Translations under genes and position numbers: made by a program | Source: Pelodictyon phaeoclathratiforme BU-1 | GTDB lineage: Bacteria; Bacteroidota; Chlorobiia; Chlorobiales; Chlorobiaceae | Assembly: GCF_000020645.1 (NCBI RefSeq) | Contig: NC_011060.1 | Coordinates: forward strand, 1,564,501 to 1,628,500 | Length of the DNA stretch: 64,000 bases | Reading direction: 5' to 3' | Shown here: positions 18,365 through 28,663 of the stretch, piece by piece | How the letters are laid out: each line of letters starts with the position of its first letter | Numbering within the stretch: position 1 is the stretch's first letter | Notes under the pieces: generated by a model | What the model was told of the DNA's origin: nothing | The model's database searches: none | The model's input: the letters and a program-made list of their open reading frames with translations, nothing else

Positions 18365-19216
18365 TCACTCCTCAATGACAATCACAAGACAGCGTGATTT
18401 TTGCCAGAAAGCGCTCTCATCACGAACAAGAAGCAGTGATGAAGTCTTCCCCCCGACAAGTTCATAAGAACCGACGGTATGAGGTGTTATAATTTTCAGT
18501 TTTTTGAGCGGCTTGTCAAAAAAGAGATCTCTTGTTTCTGTGATATCAACCTTTTTGAACAGCCTGATATTAAAGTCGGAAGCAAGCCGATACTCACTGC
18601 CGAACAACTTCTCAAGTGGATTGATACGAACCAGGACCCCTTTGGTCACAAGTTCATCAAAGGTACCGGAAATATAATAGGCTGTGTAGAGCTGAACCTC
18701 CTGATCCTGAATAAACTCGTCAAGGACATCGACGGTTGTCAGCAATGATGAAATCTGCTTGTCCAACTTCTGCACATGGCCCTTGAGCGCATTGACCTCC
18801 CTGTCCTTGGCGTTTATTGCAAGTTTCAACTCGGAAACAAGCCGATCAAGAGAATCGACACGATAGGATGACGAACGGTTCTCCTCTTCGAGTTTCCGGA
18901 TAAGCTTTTTACTTGCAACCAGCGAAGAATCGATAAACCGGATACTGGCCGCGATATCCTTGCCAATTTCCTCCACAGTTGCAGTGTCCCGACCCTCAAT
19001 TCCGGAAGAAAGGCGTTCAACAACAGCCTCTTTCTGCTGAATCCGGCCAAGATTCTTCTGAACCTGGGCAAGAATAGCCATCATTGATTCGACATGCTCC
19101 TGCCGCGGATCCTGCTTTTGCTTTTCCTGATTGCATGACGACAGAATCAAGATGAAGACAAAAAAAACAATCCCGGCAACCCTGATCCGGCTATCCCTTA
19201 CAGCCATTGAATCCAT
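18365..19216 (-). CDS. Predicted lipoprotein with long coiled coil
   Basis: A 283-residue hypothetical. A signal peptide ends in the lipobox LSSC (Cys at about residue 28), so the mature protein is probably lipid-anchored facing the periplasm. Residues about 40-165 are charged and heptad-like (KNLGRIQQKEAVVERL, RKLEEENRSSSYRVDSLDRL, LKGHVQKLDKQISSL), predicting a coiled coil, followed by a compact C-terminal domain from about 170. It overlaps the upstream hydrolase gene by 19 bases and is probably co-expressed. I do not recognise a function. Confidence 0.7.
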   Translation of the reverse strand: MDSMAVRDSRIRVAGIVFFVFILILSSCNQEKQKQDPRQEHVESMMAILAQVQKNLGRIQQKEAVVERLSSGIEGRDTATVEEIGKDIAASIRFIDSSLVASKKLIRKLEEENRSSSYRVDSLDRLVSELKLAINAKDREVNALKGHVQKLDKQISSLLTTVDVLDEFIQDQEVQLYTAYYISGTFDELVTKGVLVRINPLEKLFGSEYRLASDFNIRLFKKVDITETRDLFFDKPLKKLKIITPHTVGSYELVGGKTSSLLLVRDESAFWQKSRCLVIVIEE

Positions 19217-19902
19217 TGTTCAACCCCTTCTTTTGTTCCATACCATCTGGTATGCGGTGTTGGAAGATGTTCTGCATCTGCAATAGTAACATTTTCAGCA
19301 CCTTCAAGAAAACAGCTTTTTGCAGGAACAATGCCGTCCCCCTTTACATTGCCATCTTCCTGAACGCTTTGATAAAACTTATAGCACATTTTTTCGACAA
19401 AACTTCCCTGATGGTTTCCATGATACTTATCACTGACGACAGATACAACACGACAACGCTCAAAAAAATCCTTTTGCAGATGCCGGAAAATAAAATCGGT
19501 CTTTATCTTGGCATAATACTCATGCGTATGGAACGGCGTTCCAAGGGTAACCAGCTTTCCGACTTGATTTCCGGTACGATAAACATCACCCTGAAAAGAT
19601 TTTTCAAGCAGGTAGATCATCGCAACCGTACCCCCGCCGCTATGAGCCACAAGTGTCACCGGCTCATCGGGAAATTTCCTTTTCATAGCCCTGACAGCCC
19701 GGTCAACGGCCTTCATCACCCCATTCGTTGATTTTTCGGGTGATGGAGGAAATCCTATCCAGTCAAGAAGATTTACCGGAGCAACAACAACTCTCTCTTT
19801 GGAAATATACCCAGCAAGCACCTCTTTCATGGTGTCATAGAGGCTATCCCAGAAAAGCACACCGGGAATGATCACTACAGGGTTTTGCGATACGTCCTTC
19901 AT
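19198..19902 (-). CDS. Alpha/beta-hydrolase, lipase-like
   Basis: A 234-residue serine hydrolase. VVIIPGVLFWDSLYD near residues 9-23 gives the oxyanion region, LVAHSGGGTVAMIYL near 83-97 the nucleophile elbow (Ser in AHSGG), GDGIVPAKS near 187-195 the likely acid Asp, and DAEHLPTPH near 209-217 the His. The pattern is that of triacylglycerol lipase/PGAP1-like hydrolases. There is no clear signal peptide. It is coupled to the downstream coiled-coil lipoprotein. Substrate not deducible. Confidence 0.75.
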   Translation of the reverse strand: MKDVSQNPVVIIPGVLFWDSLYDTMKEVLAGYISKERVVVAPVNLLDWIGFPPSPEKSTNGVMKAVDRAVRAMKRKFPDEPVTLVAHSGGGTVAMIYLLEKSFQGDVYRTGNQVGKLVTLGTPFHTHEYYAKIKTDFIFRHLQKDFFERCRVVSVVSDKYHGNHQGSFVEKMCYKFYQSVQEDGNVKGDGIVPAKSCFLEGAENVTIADAEHLPTPHTRWYGTKEGVEQWIQWL

Positions 19903-19956
19903 GATAGTTCAGATGGTTGATGTACTGCCGACATGTTCATTATGCAACACTCTCTT

Positions 19957-21468
19957 TCAAGCCCATTTTTTCAATACCTCAACAAGCAGGCTGACGCCAA
20001 AACCTGTTCCGCCGTTCACCTTGCCTGCACTCTTCGATGCAAACGATGGCCCGGCTATATCAATATGTGCCCAATTTTTATGCCCATCAATGAATTTCTC
20101 AAGAAATTTGGCTGCAGTAATCGTCCCGGCACCTCGTCCTCCAGTATTGTTAACATCGGCAACATCCGACTTTATCTGCTCAGCATAAAGATCCCAGAGC
20201 GGCAAACGCCAAACCTTTTCACCCGACTGCTGACCTGCCTGATAAATTGCATCCGCCAGCTTGTCGTCGTTGCTGAAAAAACCGGCCACAGCATAACCAA
20301 GAGCTACAATACAGGCGCCAGTCAGCGTTGCAACATCAATAATCACATCCGGTTTATACTTCTCTTTCCCGTAGGAGAGTGCGTCAGCAAGGATCAGCCG
20401 GCCTTCAGCATCAGTATTGCCAACCTCCACCGTAATACCTGAATAGGTGGTGATGACATCTCCTGGCTGTTGTGCCGTACCACTCGGCATATTGTCGGTA
20501 GCCGGAATCAACCCGATAAGGTGCAGGGGAAGGCGGAGACGGGCTGCAGCCTCAACCGCTCCCAACACACTGGCCGCACCTGCCATATCAGACTTCATCT
20601 CACCCATGTTTTCGGATGGTTTGATCGAAATGCCGCCGGAATCAAAGGTAACCCCCTTCCCGACAAGGGCAACAACGGCCTTGACCTCTCCTTTGGGCTT
20701 GTAGTCAAGAATCGTAAACGTCGGAGGATGATGACTGCCCTTATTTACGGCAAGCAGGCCACCCATACCAAGAGCCTCTATCTCCTTTTTTTCAAAGACA
20801 GTTACATCATAGCCATATTTTTTGCCAGACTCCGCTGCCGCTTCCGCAATATCCGTTGCATGCAGATAGTTCCCTGGCAGATTCACCATATCCCTGACCA
20901 TTTTCTGGCACGAACCAAGAATCTCTCCCTCGGCAACACCCTTCTCACTCTCCTCAAAGGCGCTATCCTCAACACTCAGAAGAAGCTCGTCAATCCCTTT
21001 CGACTTCTCGCCAGCCTCCTTTTTATCGAGTTTACCACTTTTCAGACGATCAAACCGATATGAGCCCGCAAAACAGCCCTCAACAAAAGCGGCAGCAAGC
21101 GTTGATACACTCTGCCCCGTCACAACTGCGAGCGCTGCAATACCCGAACAATCAACAGCAATTTTTCCAATCTTCATATCCACAGCTCTGGAGGACAAAG
21201 AAACTGCGGCCTTACGCCAGTCATCAAGGGTTACCTTCTCTCCAAGCCCGAGCAGTGCAATCCTGACGGCTGAACACTTTTCAGCTTCTCCATAGACAAC
21301 AACAAGCTCGCCTGCATCTCCCTTGAAATCTTTCAAAACCTGCTGATCAATCCCCAACGCAGAAAGCCTCTCTCCGGCCTCTTTTTTCAGCTCACCACTG
21401 CTGAACGGCAATGCAAGAAACTCGCACTCCAAACTGGCAAGATCACTTTTTGTTACTGATAATTTCAT
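19957..21468 (-). CDS. pepA: Leucyl aminopeptidase (M17)
   Basis: Hexameric two-metal aminopeptidase that removes N-terminal residues from peptides. The 503 residues show the metal/active-site segments VGKGVTFDSGGISIKPS and EMKSDMAGAASVLG in the C-terminal domain, and the family signature NTDAEGRLILADAL near residue 350. Length and order (N-terminal macro-like domain, then catalytic domain) are normal. Transcribed with the DHH phosphoesterase gene 32 bases upstream. Confidence 0.95.
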   Translation of the reverse strand: MKLSVTKSDLASLECEFLALPFSSGELKKEAGERLSALGIDQQVLKDFKGDAGELVVVYGEAEKCSAVRIALLGLGEKVTLDDWRKAAVSLSSRAVDMKIGKIAVDCSGIAALAVVTGQSVSTLAAAFVEGCFAGSYRFDRLKSGKLDKKEAGEKSKGIDELLLSVEDSAFEESEKGVAEGEILGSCQKMVRDMVNLPGNYLHATDIAEAAAESGKKYGYDVTVFEKKEIEALGMGGLLAVNKGSHHPPTFTILDYKPKGEVKAVVALVGKGVTFDSGGISIKPSENMGEMKSDMAGAASVLGAVEAAARLRLPLHLIGLIPATDNMPSGTAQQPGDVITTYSGITVEVGNTDAEGRLILADALSYGKEKYKPDVIIDVATLTGACIVALGYAVAGFFSNDDKLADAIYQAGQQSGEKVWRLPLWDLYAEQIKSDVADVNNTGGRGAGTITAAKFLEKFIDGHKNWAHIDIAGPSFASKSAGKVNGGTGFGVSLLVEVLKKWA

Positions 21469-21500
21469 AGCTCAACCAATCGATATTAACAATATGACAT

Positions 21501-22559
21501 TTAATCTATCTGATTTTTAAGGAACAGTCGCAGATCTTCAAGCAATACCATCTGAGCCTTGTCAGAAGAGAACTGAAAAAGACATCCTGCGGCATTCATA
21601 TGGCCACCGCCCCCATATTTTTTTGCAAACTGATTGACATAGATCCTGCCCCGCGACCTGAAACTCGCCTTGGTTCTGCCATCCTGCATCTCAACAATCA
21701 GCACCGCAACACGAACCGAAGGAACACTGAGAAGATAACGAATGATCAGATCGGTATCGAACAATTTGCTTCCGGTAGCCTTGATCATATCCTGCGAAAT
21801 AAATAACCACGAAATATCACCATCATCAAGAATGGTGATCGCACTCAGGGCAGCGCCAAGCAGTTTAAGCGCCGAGGTCGTCAACGAATTGTAGATTCGG
21901 TCATAAATTTCCGAAGCATCAGCCCCCTTGCTCACAAGATCTCCGGCAAGCTGATAAACATAGGGAGTCGTTTTGGGAAACCTGAAAGAGCCCGTATCCG
22001 TCATGACAGCAACATAGAGCGCTTCGGCAACTTCCGGGGTAAACAGCTCACGACCCAATCGCTCCTGGAGCGCATAAATCAAACCATAAACGAGTTCACC
22101 AGTCGATGATGCATAACTTTCACACACCATGACATCGGTAAAATCATCCGGTTCGAGATGATGATCAACACAGACGATTTTCAGTGCGCCAAGCTCTTTG
22201 GCAAAACTGACATGAGGCCAGAGCGAGCCCATCCTGTCATGCAGATTGGCATCAAGCAGCACAACAACATCACAGAGCGAAAGCTCCTGAATAGCCTCTT
22301 CGCTCTTCTTGTCAAAAAGGGTTATGGGATAGAGCTTCTTTAAAAACTGGTAATTCGGAGGGACTTCCGTTGGATTGACGATAGCAACCTCTTTGCCCAT
22401 CGCCTTCAGCACCCTTGCAAGTGCAACCTCACTGCCAAGACCGTCACCATCAGAGTTTTCATGAGTTGTAAGAACAAAATGCTGACCTTCAAGCAGCGCA
22501 TCGATGACCGGAGACCATTCCTCGGCACTAAGCGTCCGACCATACTGTGGTACTATCAT
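21501..22559 (-). CDS. DHH/DHHA1 phosphoesterase, NrnA-like (nanoRNase / pAp phosphatase)
   Basis: Manganese-dependent phosphoesterase expected to degrade nanoRNAs and/or 3'-phosphoadenosine 5'-phosphate. The 352 residues show the DHH-domain motifs TTHENSDGDGLGSE near 32-45, VVLLDANLHDR and CVDHHLEPDDF, and the DHHA1 glycine motif GGGGHMNAAG near 317-326. Length fits NrnA. The upstream region contains an inverted repeat (CGTTCC at 22623-22628 and GGAACG at 22639-22644) that could be regulatory. Confidence 0.85.
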   Translation of the reverse strand: MIVPQYGRTLSAEEWSPVIDALLEGQHFVLTTHENSDGDGLGSEVALARVLKAMGKEVAIVNPTEVPPNYQFLKKLYPITLFDKKSEEAIQELSLCDVVVLLDANLHDRMGSLWPHVSFAKELGALKIVCVDHHLEPDDFTDVMVCESYASSTGELVYGLIYALQERLGRELFTPEVAEALYVAVMTDTGSFRFPKTTPYVYQLAGDLVSKGADASEIYDRIYNSLTTSALKLLGAALSAITILDDGDISWLFISQDMIKATGSKLFDTDLIIRYLLSVPSVRVAVLIVEMQDGRTKASFRSRGRIYVNQFAKKYGGGGHMNAAGCLFQFSSDKAQMVLLEDLRLFLKNQID

Positions 22560-23091
22560 TAGTTGGTTGTAATTTTAAAAAAAATCAGCGCTCACTCCGA
22601 GCTTTTCTCCCCGTTGACTGTCCGTTCCGTGTACGCGGGGAACGTTCACAAAGATAAAAGATAAAAAGAGAAAACAGGGAGAATATTTTTTTTGTTCCCG
22701 CCCCTCTCCAATATGCATGTTATACGTCTCCCAGGCATTCGGTACAAAACGGCCTACTGCAACCGTGTTCTCAAGAAAAAAATGCCCTGTACAAAAAACA
22801 CCAGCGGGCTCAGTTTATCAGCGCTGATCTGCGTTTGCTCGATATCCGGAATTTTATCTTCATTGGAGGAGGGATGAACGGCGCCAGAGGTATGCTTTAT
22901 AAAACTCCTTTCCGGTAAATTGCGCGAAGAAGCTTATTTTGTATGCATAATTCTCAGGATGAACTACCTTCCCCTGTAAAGGAAAGGCAAAGACACCTGC
23001 TGTCCGCACTTTTTTTACCTGAGCCACCGCTGGTGGTTCCGGAACATCCTGATCAATCACCTTTTTTTATCTATAAATAATATCTCTTTCG
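22560..23091. other. Intergenic region without a confident gene
   Basis: 532 bases between the divergent DHH phosphoesterase gene and rlmN. It must hold both promoters. A short inverted repeat lies at 22623-22644. Small open frames exist on both strands (best: minus strand 22860-23060; plus strand 22692-22877) but none resembles a family I know. A decayed gene is possible. Confidence 0.6.
22860..23060 (-). CDS. Possible small protein (66 aa), GTG start
   Basis: Open frame starting with GTG, giving a 66-residue product with ordinary composition in its second half (FAFPLQGKVVHPENYAYKIS, then aromatic-rich FFAQFTGKEFYKAYLW). No recognised family and no clear Shine-Dalgarno site. It is listed because it is the most protein-like frame in the gap upstream of rlmN; it may be spurious or a fragment. 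Confidence 0.25.
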   Translation of the reverse strand: MIDQDVPEPPAVAQVKKVRTAGVFAFPLQGKVVHPENYAYKISFFAQFTGKEFYKAYLWRRSSLLQ

Positions 23092-24171
23092 ATGAGCGAG
23101 CAACAGCAAAATATAACGGATCTGACCCTCACAGAACTCCAGCAGGCATTGAGTTTGCTTGGGGAACCAGCATTCAGGGCTACCCAGATACATCAATGGC
23201 TTTTCAGCCACCATGCAGCAAGTTTTGAGGAGATGACCATCCTGAGTCTCGCTTTGCGCAAAAAGCTTTCTGAAAGTTTTTCAATTCACCCGTTAAAGCG
23301 CGTTGAGCATCAGGAGTGCTTTGAAGAGGATTGCGAAAGTCCGACAGAAAAAATTCTGCTGGAACTGCAGGACAAAAGCAGGGTGGAAAGCGTCCTGATT
23401 GCAACGGAGAACCGAAGAACTGCCTGTGTTTCGTCACAGATTGGTTGCCCGCTGCAATGCCCCTTCTGTGCAACAGGACAAATGGGGTTCCGGCGTAATC
23501 TCACTGCTGGTGAAATTACTGGTCAAATCTACGCGCTTAACGAACTGGTCGGCGCAAAAGAGCCCGGCAAAAGCCTCACCAACATTGTCTTTATGGGAAT
23601 GGGTGAACCGCTGTTGAACACTGGTAACGTTATAGAGGCTATCGAAACCCTCAGCACGAGAAATTACCGTTTTTGCCTGTCACAGAAACGAATAACCATT
23701 TCAACAGTTGGAGTAATCCCGGAAATCCAGCGACTTGGAAAATCGGGAATGAAAACAAAACTTGCAGTCTCGCTTCATGCTGCCGATCAACAGAAACGGG
23801 AATCACTCATGCCCATTGCTTCCCGGCAATACCCGCTCAAAGAACTGGGAACGGCACTGTCTGAATACACTCAGTCAACAGGAATGCCCGTCACCATTGT
23901 CTATCTGCTCCTCAAAGGGATCAACGACTCTCTGGATGATGCAAAAATGCTCGCACGATTTTCAAAAACCTTTTTATGCAAAATAAATTTGATTGATTAC
24001 AATTCAATCATTAATATTAAATTCAAGCCTGTTTACAGTGCAACCCGAGACATGTTCCAGCAATACCTTATTAATTCAGGACTGCATGTCACGATCAGAA
24101 AAAGTTACGGCACAACCATTAATGCGGCATGCGGCCAACTGGCAACAGCCAGCATGCAGAACCCGCAATAA
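23092..24171 (+). CDS. rlmN: 23S rRNA (adenine2503-C2)-methyltransferase / tRNA A37 methyltransferase
   Basis: Radical-SAM enzyme that adds a methyl to C2 of A2503 of 23S rRNA (and A37 of some tRNAs). The 359 residues carry the [4Fe-4S] motif CPLQCPFC (Cys119, 123, 126), GMGEPLLN, and the two catalytic Cys of the family: Cys112 in TACVSSQ and Cys347 in AACGQL near the end. Length is normal. Followed 21 bases later by a conserved hypothetical gene. Confidence 0.95.
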   Translation: MSEQQQNITDLTLTELQQALSLLGEPAFRATQIHQWLFSHHAASFEEMTILSLALRKKLSESFSIHPLKRVEHQECFEEDCESPTEKILLELQDKSRVESVLIATENRRTACVSSQIGCPLQCPFCATGQMGFRRNLTAGEITGQIYALNELVGAKEPGKSLTNIVFMGMGEPLLNTGNVIEAIETLSTRNYRFCLSQKRITISTVGVIPEIQRLGKSGMKTKLAVSLHAADQQKRESLMPIASRQYPLKELGTALSEYTQSTGMPVTIVYLLLKGINDSLDDAKMLARFSKTFLCKINLIDYNSIINIKFKPVYSATRDMFQQYLINSGLHVTIRKSYGTTINAACGQLATASMQNPQ

Positions 24172-24192
24172 TCTCTAACCGTCTTAAGAATC

Positions 24193-24978
24193 ATGGAGTT
24201 GATCGATTTTATTCCTTTCAGAAGTGAATTTACCAAAGCATATCATGGCCTTACCACCAATGCAACGCACACCTCGGAAAAGCCTGTTTTCAGTGAATTA
24301 AGAGTACGTCGGTACGACAAACCTATCGACGAAATCTCGGAGTTTATTCTCAATAAAATTGAGCGCTGGATCGGCTGGAACCTGATTAGCGAAAAAACAA
24401 CCGTCGGCGGCATGACTGCCATTCGTGCTGATGTGAGCTCGTTTATCCTCTTCGGCATGAAAATCAACGTTACCTTCGGACTGCTTGAGGAGAAGGATAT
24501 CAATGGTCACCCCATCACTACAGTAAATGCCAAGGCTGAAACCAATATCGAGTCGAGGGGAGACCTTGGCGAAAGTCGCAGGGCTATCAGGATGATACTT
24601 GGTGCAATGGATTTCGAATACAGAACAGAGTTGATTACCGAAGAGGACTACCAATATCGCTCTCTGGATACGAAAGGATCTGCAGCAGCTTCGCAGCAGA
24701 TTTTTAATGATGCGCAATTGCAACAGCACAAACCCTCTCCTGGCAATGCCAAAGCCACAACAATTGAATTCAAAAAAAAACCTGCTATACAGACAATCCA
24801 GCTCAAGCCTGCCGCTAAACATGATGAAACCACTCTTACCGCCTCACCGCTTTCACTTTCAGGCGATGAAATGCTGAATGAATCAGCAGCAAGCGCCCCC
24901 CCAGAGAGTGTGACCGCTGAGGAAACAAGGCCGCAAAAGCCAAAAATCATGATTGTTACAACAAAAAAAACCCTATAA
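24193..24978 (+). CDS. Conserved hypothetical protein with two-part layout
   Basis: A 261-residue protein I do not recognise. Residues about 1-155 look like a compact folded domain ([58 protein letters not shown]). Residues about 165-261 are Ala/Lys/Pro/Ser/Thr-rich and probably disordered, ending in a basic [13 protein letters not shown]. No signal peptide or membrane segment. It sits between rlmN (21 bases) and adk (11 bases), so it is most likely co-transcribed with them. Confidence 0.6.
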
Positions 24979-24989
24979 GCACAAGTTTG

Positions 24990-25646
24990 ATGAGAATTAT
25001 TCTACTGGGAGCACCAGGGGTCGGCAAAGGAACGCAGTCAAACTATATTTCAAAAACCTTCGGCATACCTCAGATATCGACTGGCGACATGTTGCGTTCA
25101 GCGGTAAAAGCTGGAACGCCTCTTGGTGTCGCTGCAAAAAAAGTAATGGACAGTGGTCAACTCGTCTCAGATGAAATTATTATTGCTCTCGTCAAAGAGC
25201 GCCTGACAAAGAGTGACTGTTCCAATGGATGCCTTTTCGATGGGTTTCCGCGCACACTTACCCAGGCTGAAGCGTTGAGAAAAGATGGTATCCACATCGA
25301 CTATATTGTTGAAATCGATGTTGAGGATAAAGAGATTATCGAGCGAATGAGTGGTCGTCGTGTACACCTTGCTTCCGGAAGAACCTACCATGTGAGCTTC
25401 AATCCACCAAAAACAGTGGATATTGACGATGAAACCGGAGAACCCCTGACCCAAAGAGAGGACGATCGGGAAGAGACCGTAAAAAAACGGCTTGAAATCT
25501 ATCACGCTCAAACCGAACCGCTGATCGCTTACTACCTTGATTTGTCACACAACGGTGATCTTGACGCTCCCACCTACTTCAAAATTGAAGGGAAAGGAAA
25601 GGTAGAGGATATCCGCGACAGGATTCTTGAGGCGCTTATGGTCTGA
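24990..25646 (+). CDS. adk: Adenylate kinase
   Basis: Interconverts ATP + AMP and 2 ADP. P-loop [10 protein letters not shown] at residues 7-16, the AMP-site STGDML near 30-35, DGFPRT near 84-89 and the long LID segment near 122-160 ([15 protein letters not shown] onward). The LID has no Cys set, so it is the non-zinc long form. The ATG at 24990 is preferred over the TTG one codon earlier. A terminator follows at 25676-25709. Confidence 0.96.
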
Positions 25647-25675
25647 AAAATCAACCAATCAAAGAGTCCGAAATT

Positions 25676-25709
25676 AAAAAAGTCAGTATCGAAGTTACTG
25701 GCTTTTTTT
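25676..25709 (+). terminator. Rho-independent terminator after adk
   Basis: AGTCAGTA (25681-25688) pairs with TACTGGCT (25696-25703) with one G-U pair and a seven-base loop. The stem is flanked by A-run and T-run (25703-25709), and lies 30 bases past the adk stop and just before priA. Confidence 0.8.
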
Positions 25710-25720
25710 AATTCACCATC

Positions 25721-28159
25721 ATGCAAGTACTGACAGGCGCAGACAAATTATTCCAGGGAGAACCTTTTGTTGCTACCGTTTCCGATTCTCTGAAACAGGA
25801 CATCCTGCCCGGATGTATGGTTCTGCTTTCAGCAAAAAAGGGAAACGGACGAGTTGCGATCGGCTACATTCTGGCTCTCATGCCCTTCGAAAGTGAAGAG
25901 GTGCCCACCATTGAGATCCTGGACGTACTCCATGGCGGACGTCCAGTCCTGAACCCGGCTCTGATGCAACTTACCGAATGGATGGCCGATTATTATCTCA
26001 CAAGAAGAATCGACACCCTGATGGCCGCCCTGCCCGCAGCAGTCCGTACAACGGTTCATGATGTCGTTGAAATCAAACATTTTACGCTTAATGCCGAAGC
26101 GCCAAAAGTCATCAATACGGCACTTCGGCGTGCCATCATGCAATTGATGATTCGGGAAAAACGACTTACTGTTCATCAACTGCAGCAGCGCATCGGCAGG
26201 AAACAACTTTATCGCACCCTTTCAGAACTTGAGCGGGGCGGGCACCTGCAGCTCACAAAAAGGTTTTCATCCACAAAAGCCAAACAAAAGAGCTGTTATC
26301 GGCTGAGTCTATCCTTACCGGAAAACGCAGAAGAGAGCCTGAAAAACTCCCCGAAACAGCTTGAAGCCATCAAAATTCTGGCCTCTTTCGGCAACACCTT
26401 TGCTTTTGCAGAAACCATTGGCAGCTCAAGGGAGACGCTCAATGCCCTTGTAAAAAAAGGGTTTGTTGAAAAATCACAAATGGCTGTCACAAGCCACTTC
26501 ACGACAGGCTTTTCGGAAACTCCACAATCCACAAAAACACCAACGGCTTCACAGCAAAAAGCTCTTGAGCAACTGACTCATGCTGTTACCCAGGAGGAAT
26601 ACAAGACCTTCCTGCTTCACGGAGTGACCGGAAGCGGAAAAACCCTGATCTATATCGAACTGCTGAAAAAAGTTCTTGCAGCAGGAAAAACGGCTATTGT
26701 GCTGGTACCTGAAATAGCCCTGACCCCCCAGACTGCAGGCCGATTTCGTGAACATTTTCATGATGACATCACCATTCTGCACAGCGCCATGAGCAACCAG
26801 GAAAAATATGATGCCTGGCATAGTCTTCGCCTCGGAAAAACAAAAATTGCCCTTGGCGCCCGCTCAACCATCTTCGCTCCACTTGAAAACCTCGGAGCAA
26901 TCATTGTTGACGAAGAGCATGACAGCGCATACAAGCAGGATCGTAATCCCCGCTACCATGCTCGCGATACAGCAATCATGAGGGCAATGTTCAGCAAGGC
27001 GATCTGCGTACTCGGATCAGCGACACCCTCGTTCGAATCCTATAACAACGCAGTCAAGGGCAAGTACACCCTTATCAATCTCCCGGAACGAGTTGATGGA
27101 GCAACCATGCCCGCCATCACGCTTGTCTGGATGAAAGGCAGTCCCAAAGCTTCAGCATCCATTTCAGAACTCCTTTACAGTCAGATTGCACTTCGTCTTG
27201 AAAAAAATGAACAGGTCATTCTTCTGCAAAACAGAAGAGGATTTGCCGGCAGCATCTTCTGTCTTGCCTGTGGTCATATCCCTCTTTGCCCCTTCTGCAA
27301 TATCCCACTGGTCTACCATGCGACCCCGAAACAGCTTCGCTGCCACTATTGCGGTCACGCCATTCACTTCACGGAATCGTGCATGAAGTGTTCATCGTCT
27401 AATCTGTTTTATAAAAGCAGTGGCACCGAACGCATTGAAGAAGAGCTGCAAACCCTCTTCCCTGAAGAAAAAATTCTCCGCATGGATGTCGACACCACCT
27501 CCGCAAAAGGCTCTCATGGCAGAATTCTTAAAGAATTTCACGACCGCAAAGCCCGTATTCTGCTGGGTACGCAAATGGTTGCAAAAGGGCTTGATTTTCC
27601 GGCAGTCACTCTTGTCGGGGTTCTGATGGCTGATATCGGACTGAATATTCCGGACTTTCGGGCTTCAGAGAGGACATTTTCCCTGCTCACCCAGGTGGCC
27701 GGACGTGCAGGACGCTCTTCCCTGCCGGGTGAAGTCTATTTCCAGGTTTATAACATGGAAAACGATGTTTTTACCGCTCTTTTGCAGAAAGAGAGGAGCT
27801 ATGAAAAGTTTTTTCTGCAGGAAAGCGCTCTAAGAAAGGAGCTTCACTACCCTCCTGCATCCCGACTCATAAAATTCGAATGCAGTGCAGAAGAAGAAAA
27901 TCAGGCTGAAGCGGCGGCGCTCTATTGCAAAAAAAGTCTTGAATTGCAACTACCAGCAGAAAAAGGTAGGGTTCTTGGGCCGGCACCTGCCGGTATTGCA
28001 AAAATAAGAGGCCGGTATCGCTACCATATCCTCGTCAAACTCTTCGACGGCAAACTCTCACCACCATTCATCAAGCAGATGAGCGACGACATCATCGCCC
28101 GCTTCCGCTCCTCAGGAGTGCTGTTCAGTATTGATGTCGATCCCCAGAATCTCATGTAG
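25721..28159 (+). CDS. priA: Primosomal replication protein N' (PriA helicase)
   Basis: Superfamily-2 helicase that restarts stalled forks by loading DnaB. The 812 residues show the N-terminal DNA-binding domain, Walker A HGVTGSGKT near 300-308, the DEEHD box near 396-400, GSATPS near 432-437, and a zinc-binding Cys set (CLACG, CPFC, CHYCG, CMKC) between about 512 and 565. Also TQMVAKGLDFPAVTLVGVL and QVAGRAGR for motifs V and VI. Complete length. Preceded by the adk terminator. Confidence 0.96.
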   Translation: MQVLTGADKLFQGEPFVATVSDSLKQDILPGCMVLLSAKKGNGRVAIGYILALMPFESEEVPTIEILDVLHGGRPVLNPALMQLTEWMADYYLTRRIDTLMAALPAAVRTTVHDVVEIKHFTLNAEAPKVINTALRRAIMQLMIREKRLTVHQLQQRIGRKQLYRTLSELERGGHLQLTKRFSSTKAKQKSCYRLSLSLPENAEESLKNSPKQLEAIKILASFGNTFAFAETIGSSRETLNALVKKGFVEKSQMAVTSHFTTGFSETPQSTKTPTASQQKALEQLTHAVTQEEYKTFLLHGVTGSGKTLIYIELLKKVLAAGKTAIVLVPEIALTPQTAGRFREHFHDDITILHSAMSNQEKYDAWHSLRLGKTKIALGARSTIFAPLENLGAIIVDEEHDSAYKQDRNPRYHARDTAIMRAMFSKAICVLGSATPSFESYNNAVKGKYTLINLPERVDGATMPAITLVWMKGSPKASASISELLYSQIALRLEKNEQVILLQNRRGFAGSIFCLACGHIPLCPFCNIPLVYHATPKQLRCHYCGHAIHFTESCMKCSSSNLFYKSSGTERIEEELQTLFPEEKILRMDVDTTSAKGSHGRILKEFHDRKARILLGTQMVAKGLDFPAVTLVGVLMADIGLNIPDFRASERTFSLLTQVAGRAGRSSLPGEVYFQVYNMENDVFTALLQKERSYEKFFLQESALRKELHYPPASRLIKFECSAEEENQAEAAALYCKKSLELQLPAEKGRVLGPAPAGIAKIRGRYRYHILVKLFDGKLSPPFIKQMSDDIIARFRSSGVLFSIDVDPQNLM

Positions 28160-28254
28160 CAACCAGCTTGTTTGAGATCCCATTCTGATGTGGTTACCTT
28201 GAGCGGCTCTTCACCTCTGTACGGTATCTCTTTTTTTATTGCTCCGCAGAGTTA

Positions 28255-28641
28255 CTAAAGATCATAAGGATCATCGATAATTTCAAAAACAATCTCTTTC
28301 TGGTGATCCGGAAATCCAATTCTGATGTAATGGATGTTTTCACTTTTGAAGATATCTGCGCCTTTTTCTGCTGCCCTCAGAATGATGTGACCTTTATGAT
28401 GACCGAGCTCTTTTGAAAGGTCGTTCCATTTTCTGAACACGATATTGGTATACGACTCCCCCTCTCTGACCGCTAACAGATCGCTCTCCGAAAGATCAAC
28501 TATCAGCTCCGGAACTGCAAGCAACGACATCTCCTTGCCAATCCAGATAGAAATAATTTCACAGTGAAACGGCAGGAAAACAGCGTTTTTGACAACAAAT
28601 CCCTTTTCTGCATTCCTGACAGCATCAAAAAAGCTTTTCAT
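28255..28641 (-). CDS. Hypothetical protein, 128 aa
   Basis: Small soluble protein with alternating strands and charged helices (FLPFHCEIISIWIGKEMS, VREGESYTNIVFRKWNDLS) and an acidic C-terminus. I recognise no family. The ATG at 28641 is preferred; a TTG twelve codons upstream extends the frame into the end of a decayed transporter gene. No obvious partner; the nearest upstream minus-strand genes are the relic and the ClC channel. Confidence 0.5.
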   Translation of the reverse strand: MKSFFDAVRNAEKGFVVKNAVFLPFHCEIISIWIGKEMSLLAVPELIVDLSESDLLAVREGESYTNIVFRKWNDLSKELGHHKGHIILRAAEKGADIFKSENIHYIRIGFPDHQKEIVFEIIDDPYDL

Positions 28642-28663
28642 GAGGCTTGAGTGTTTATAATTA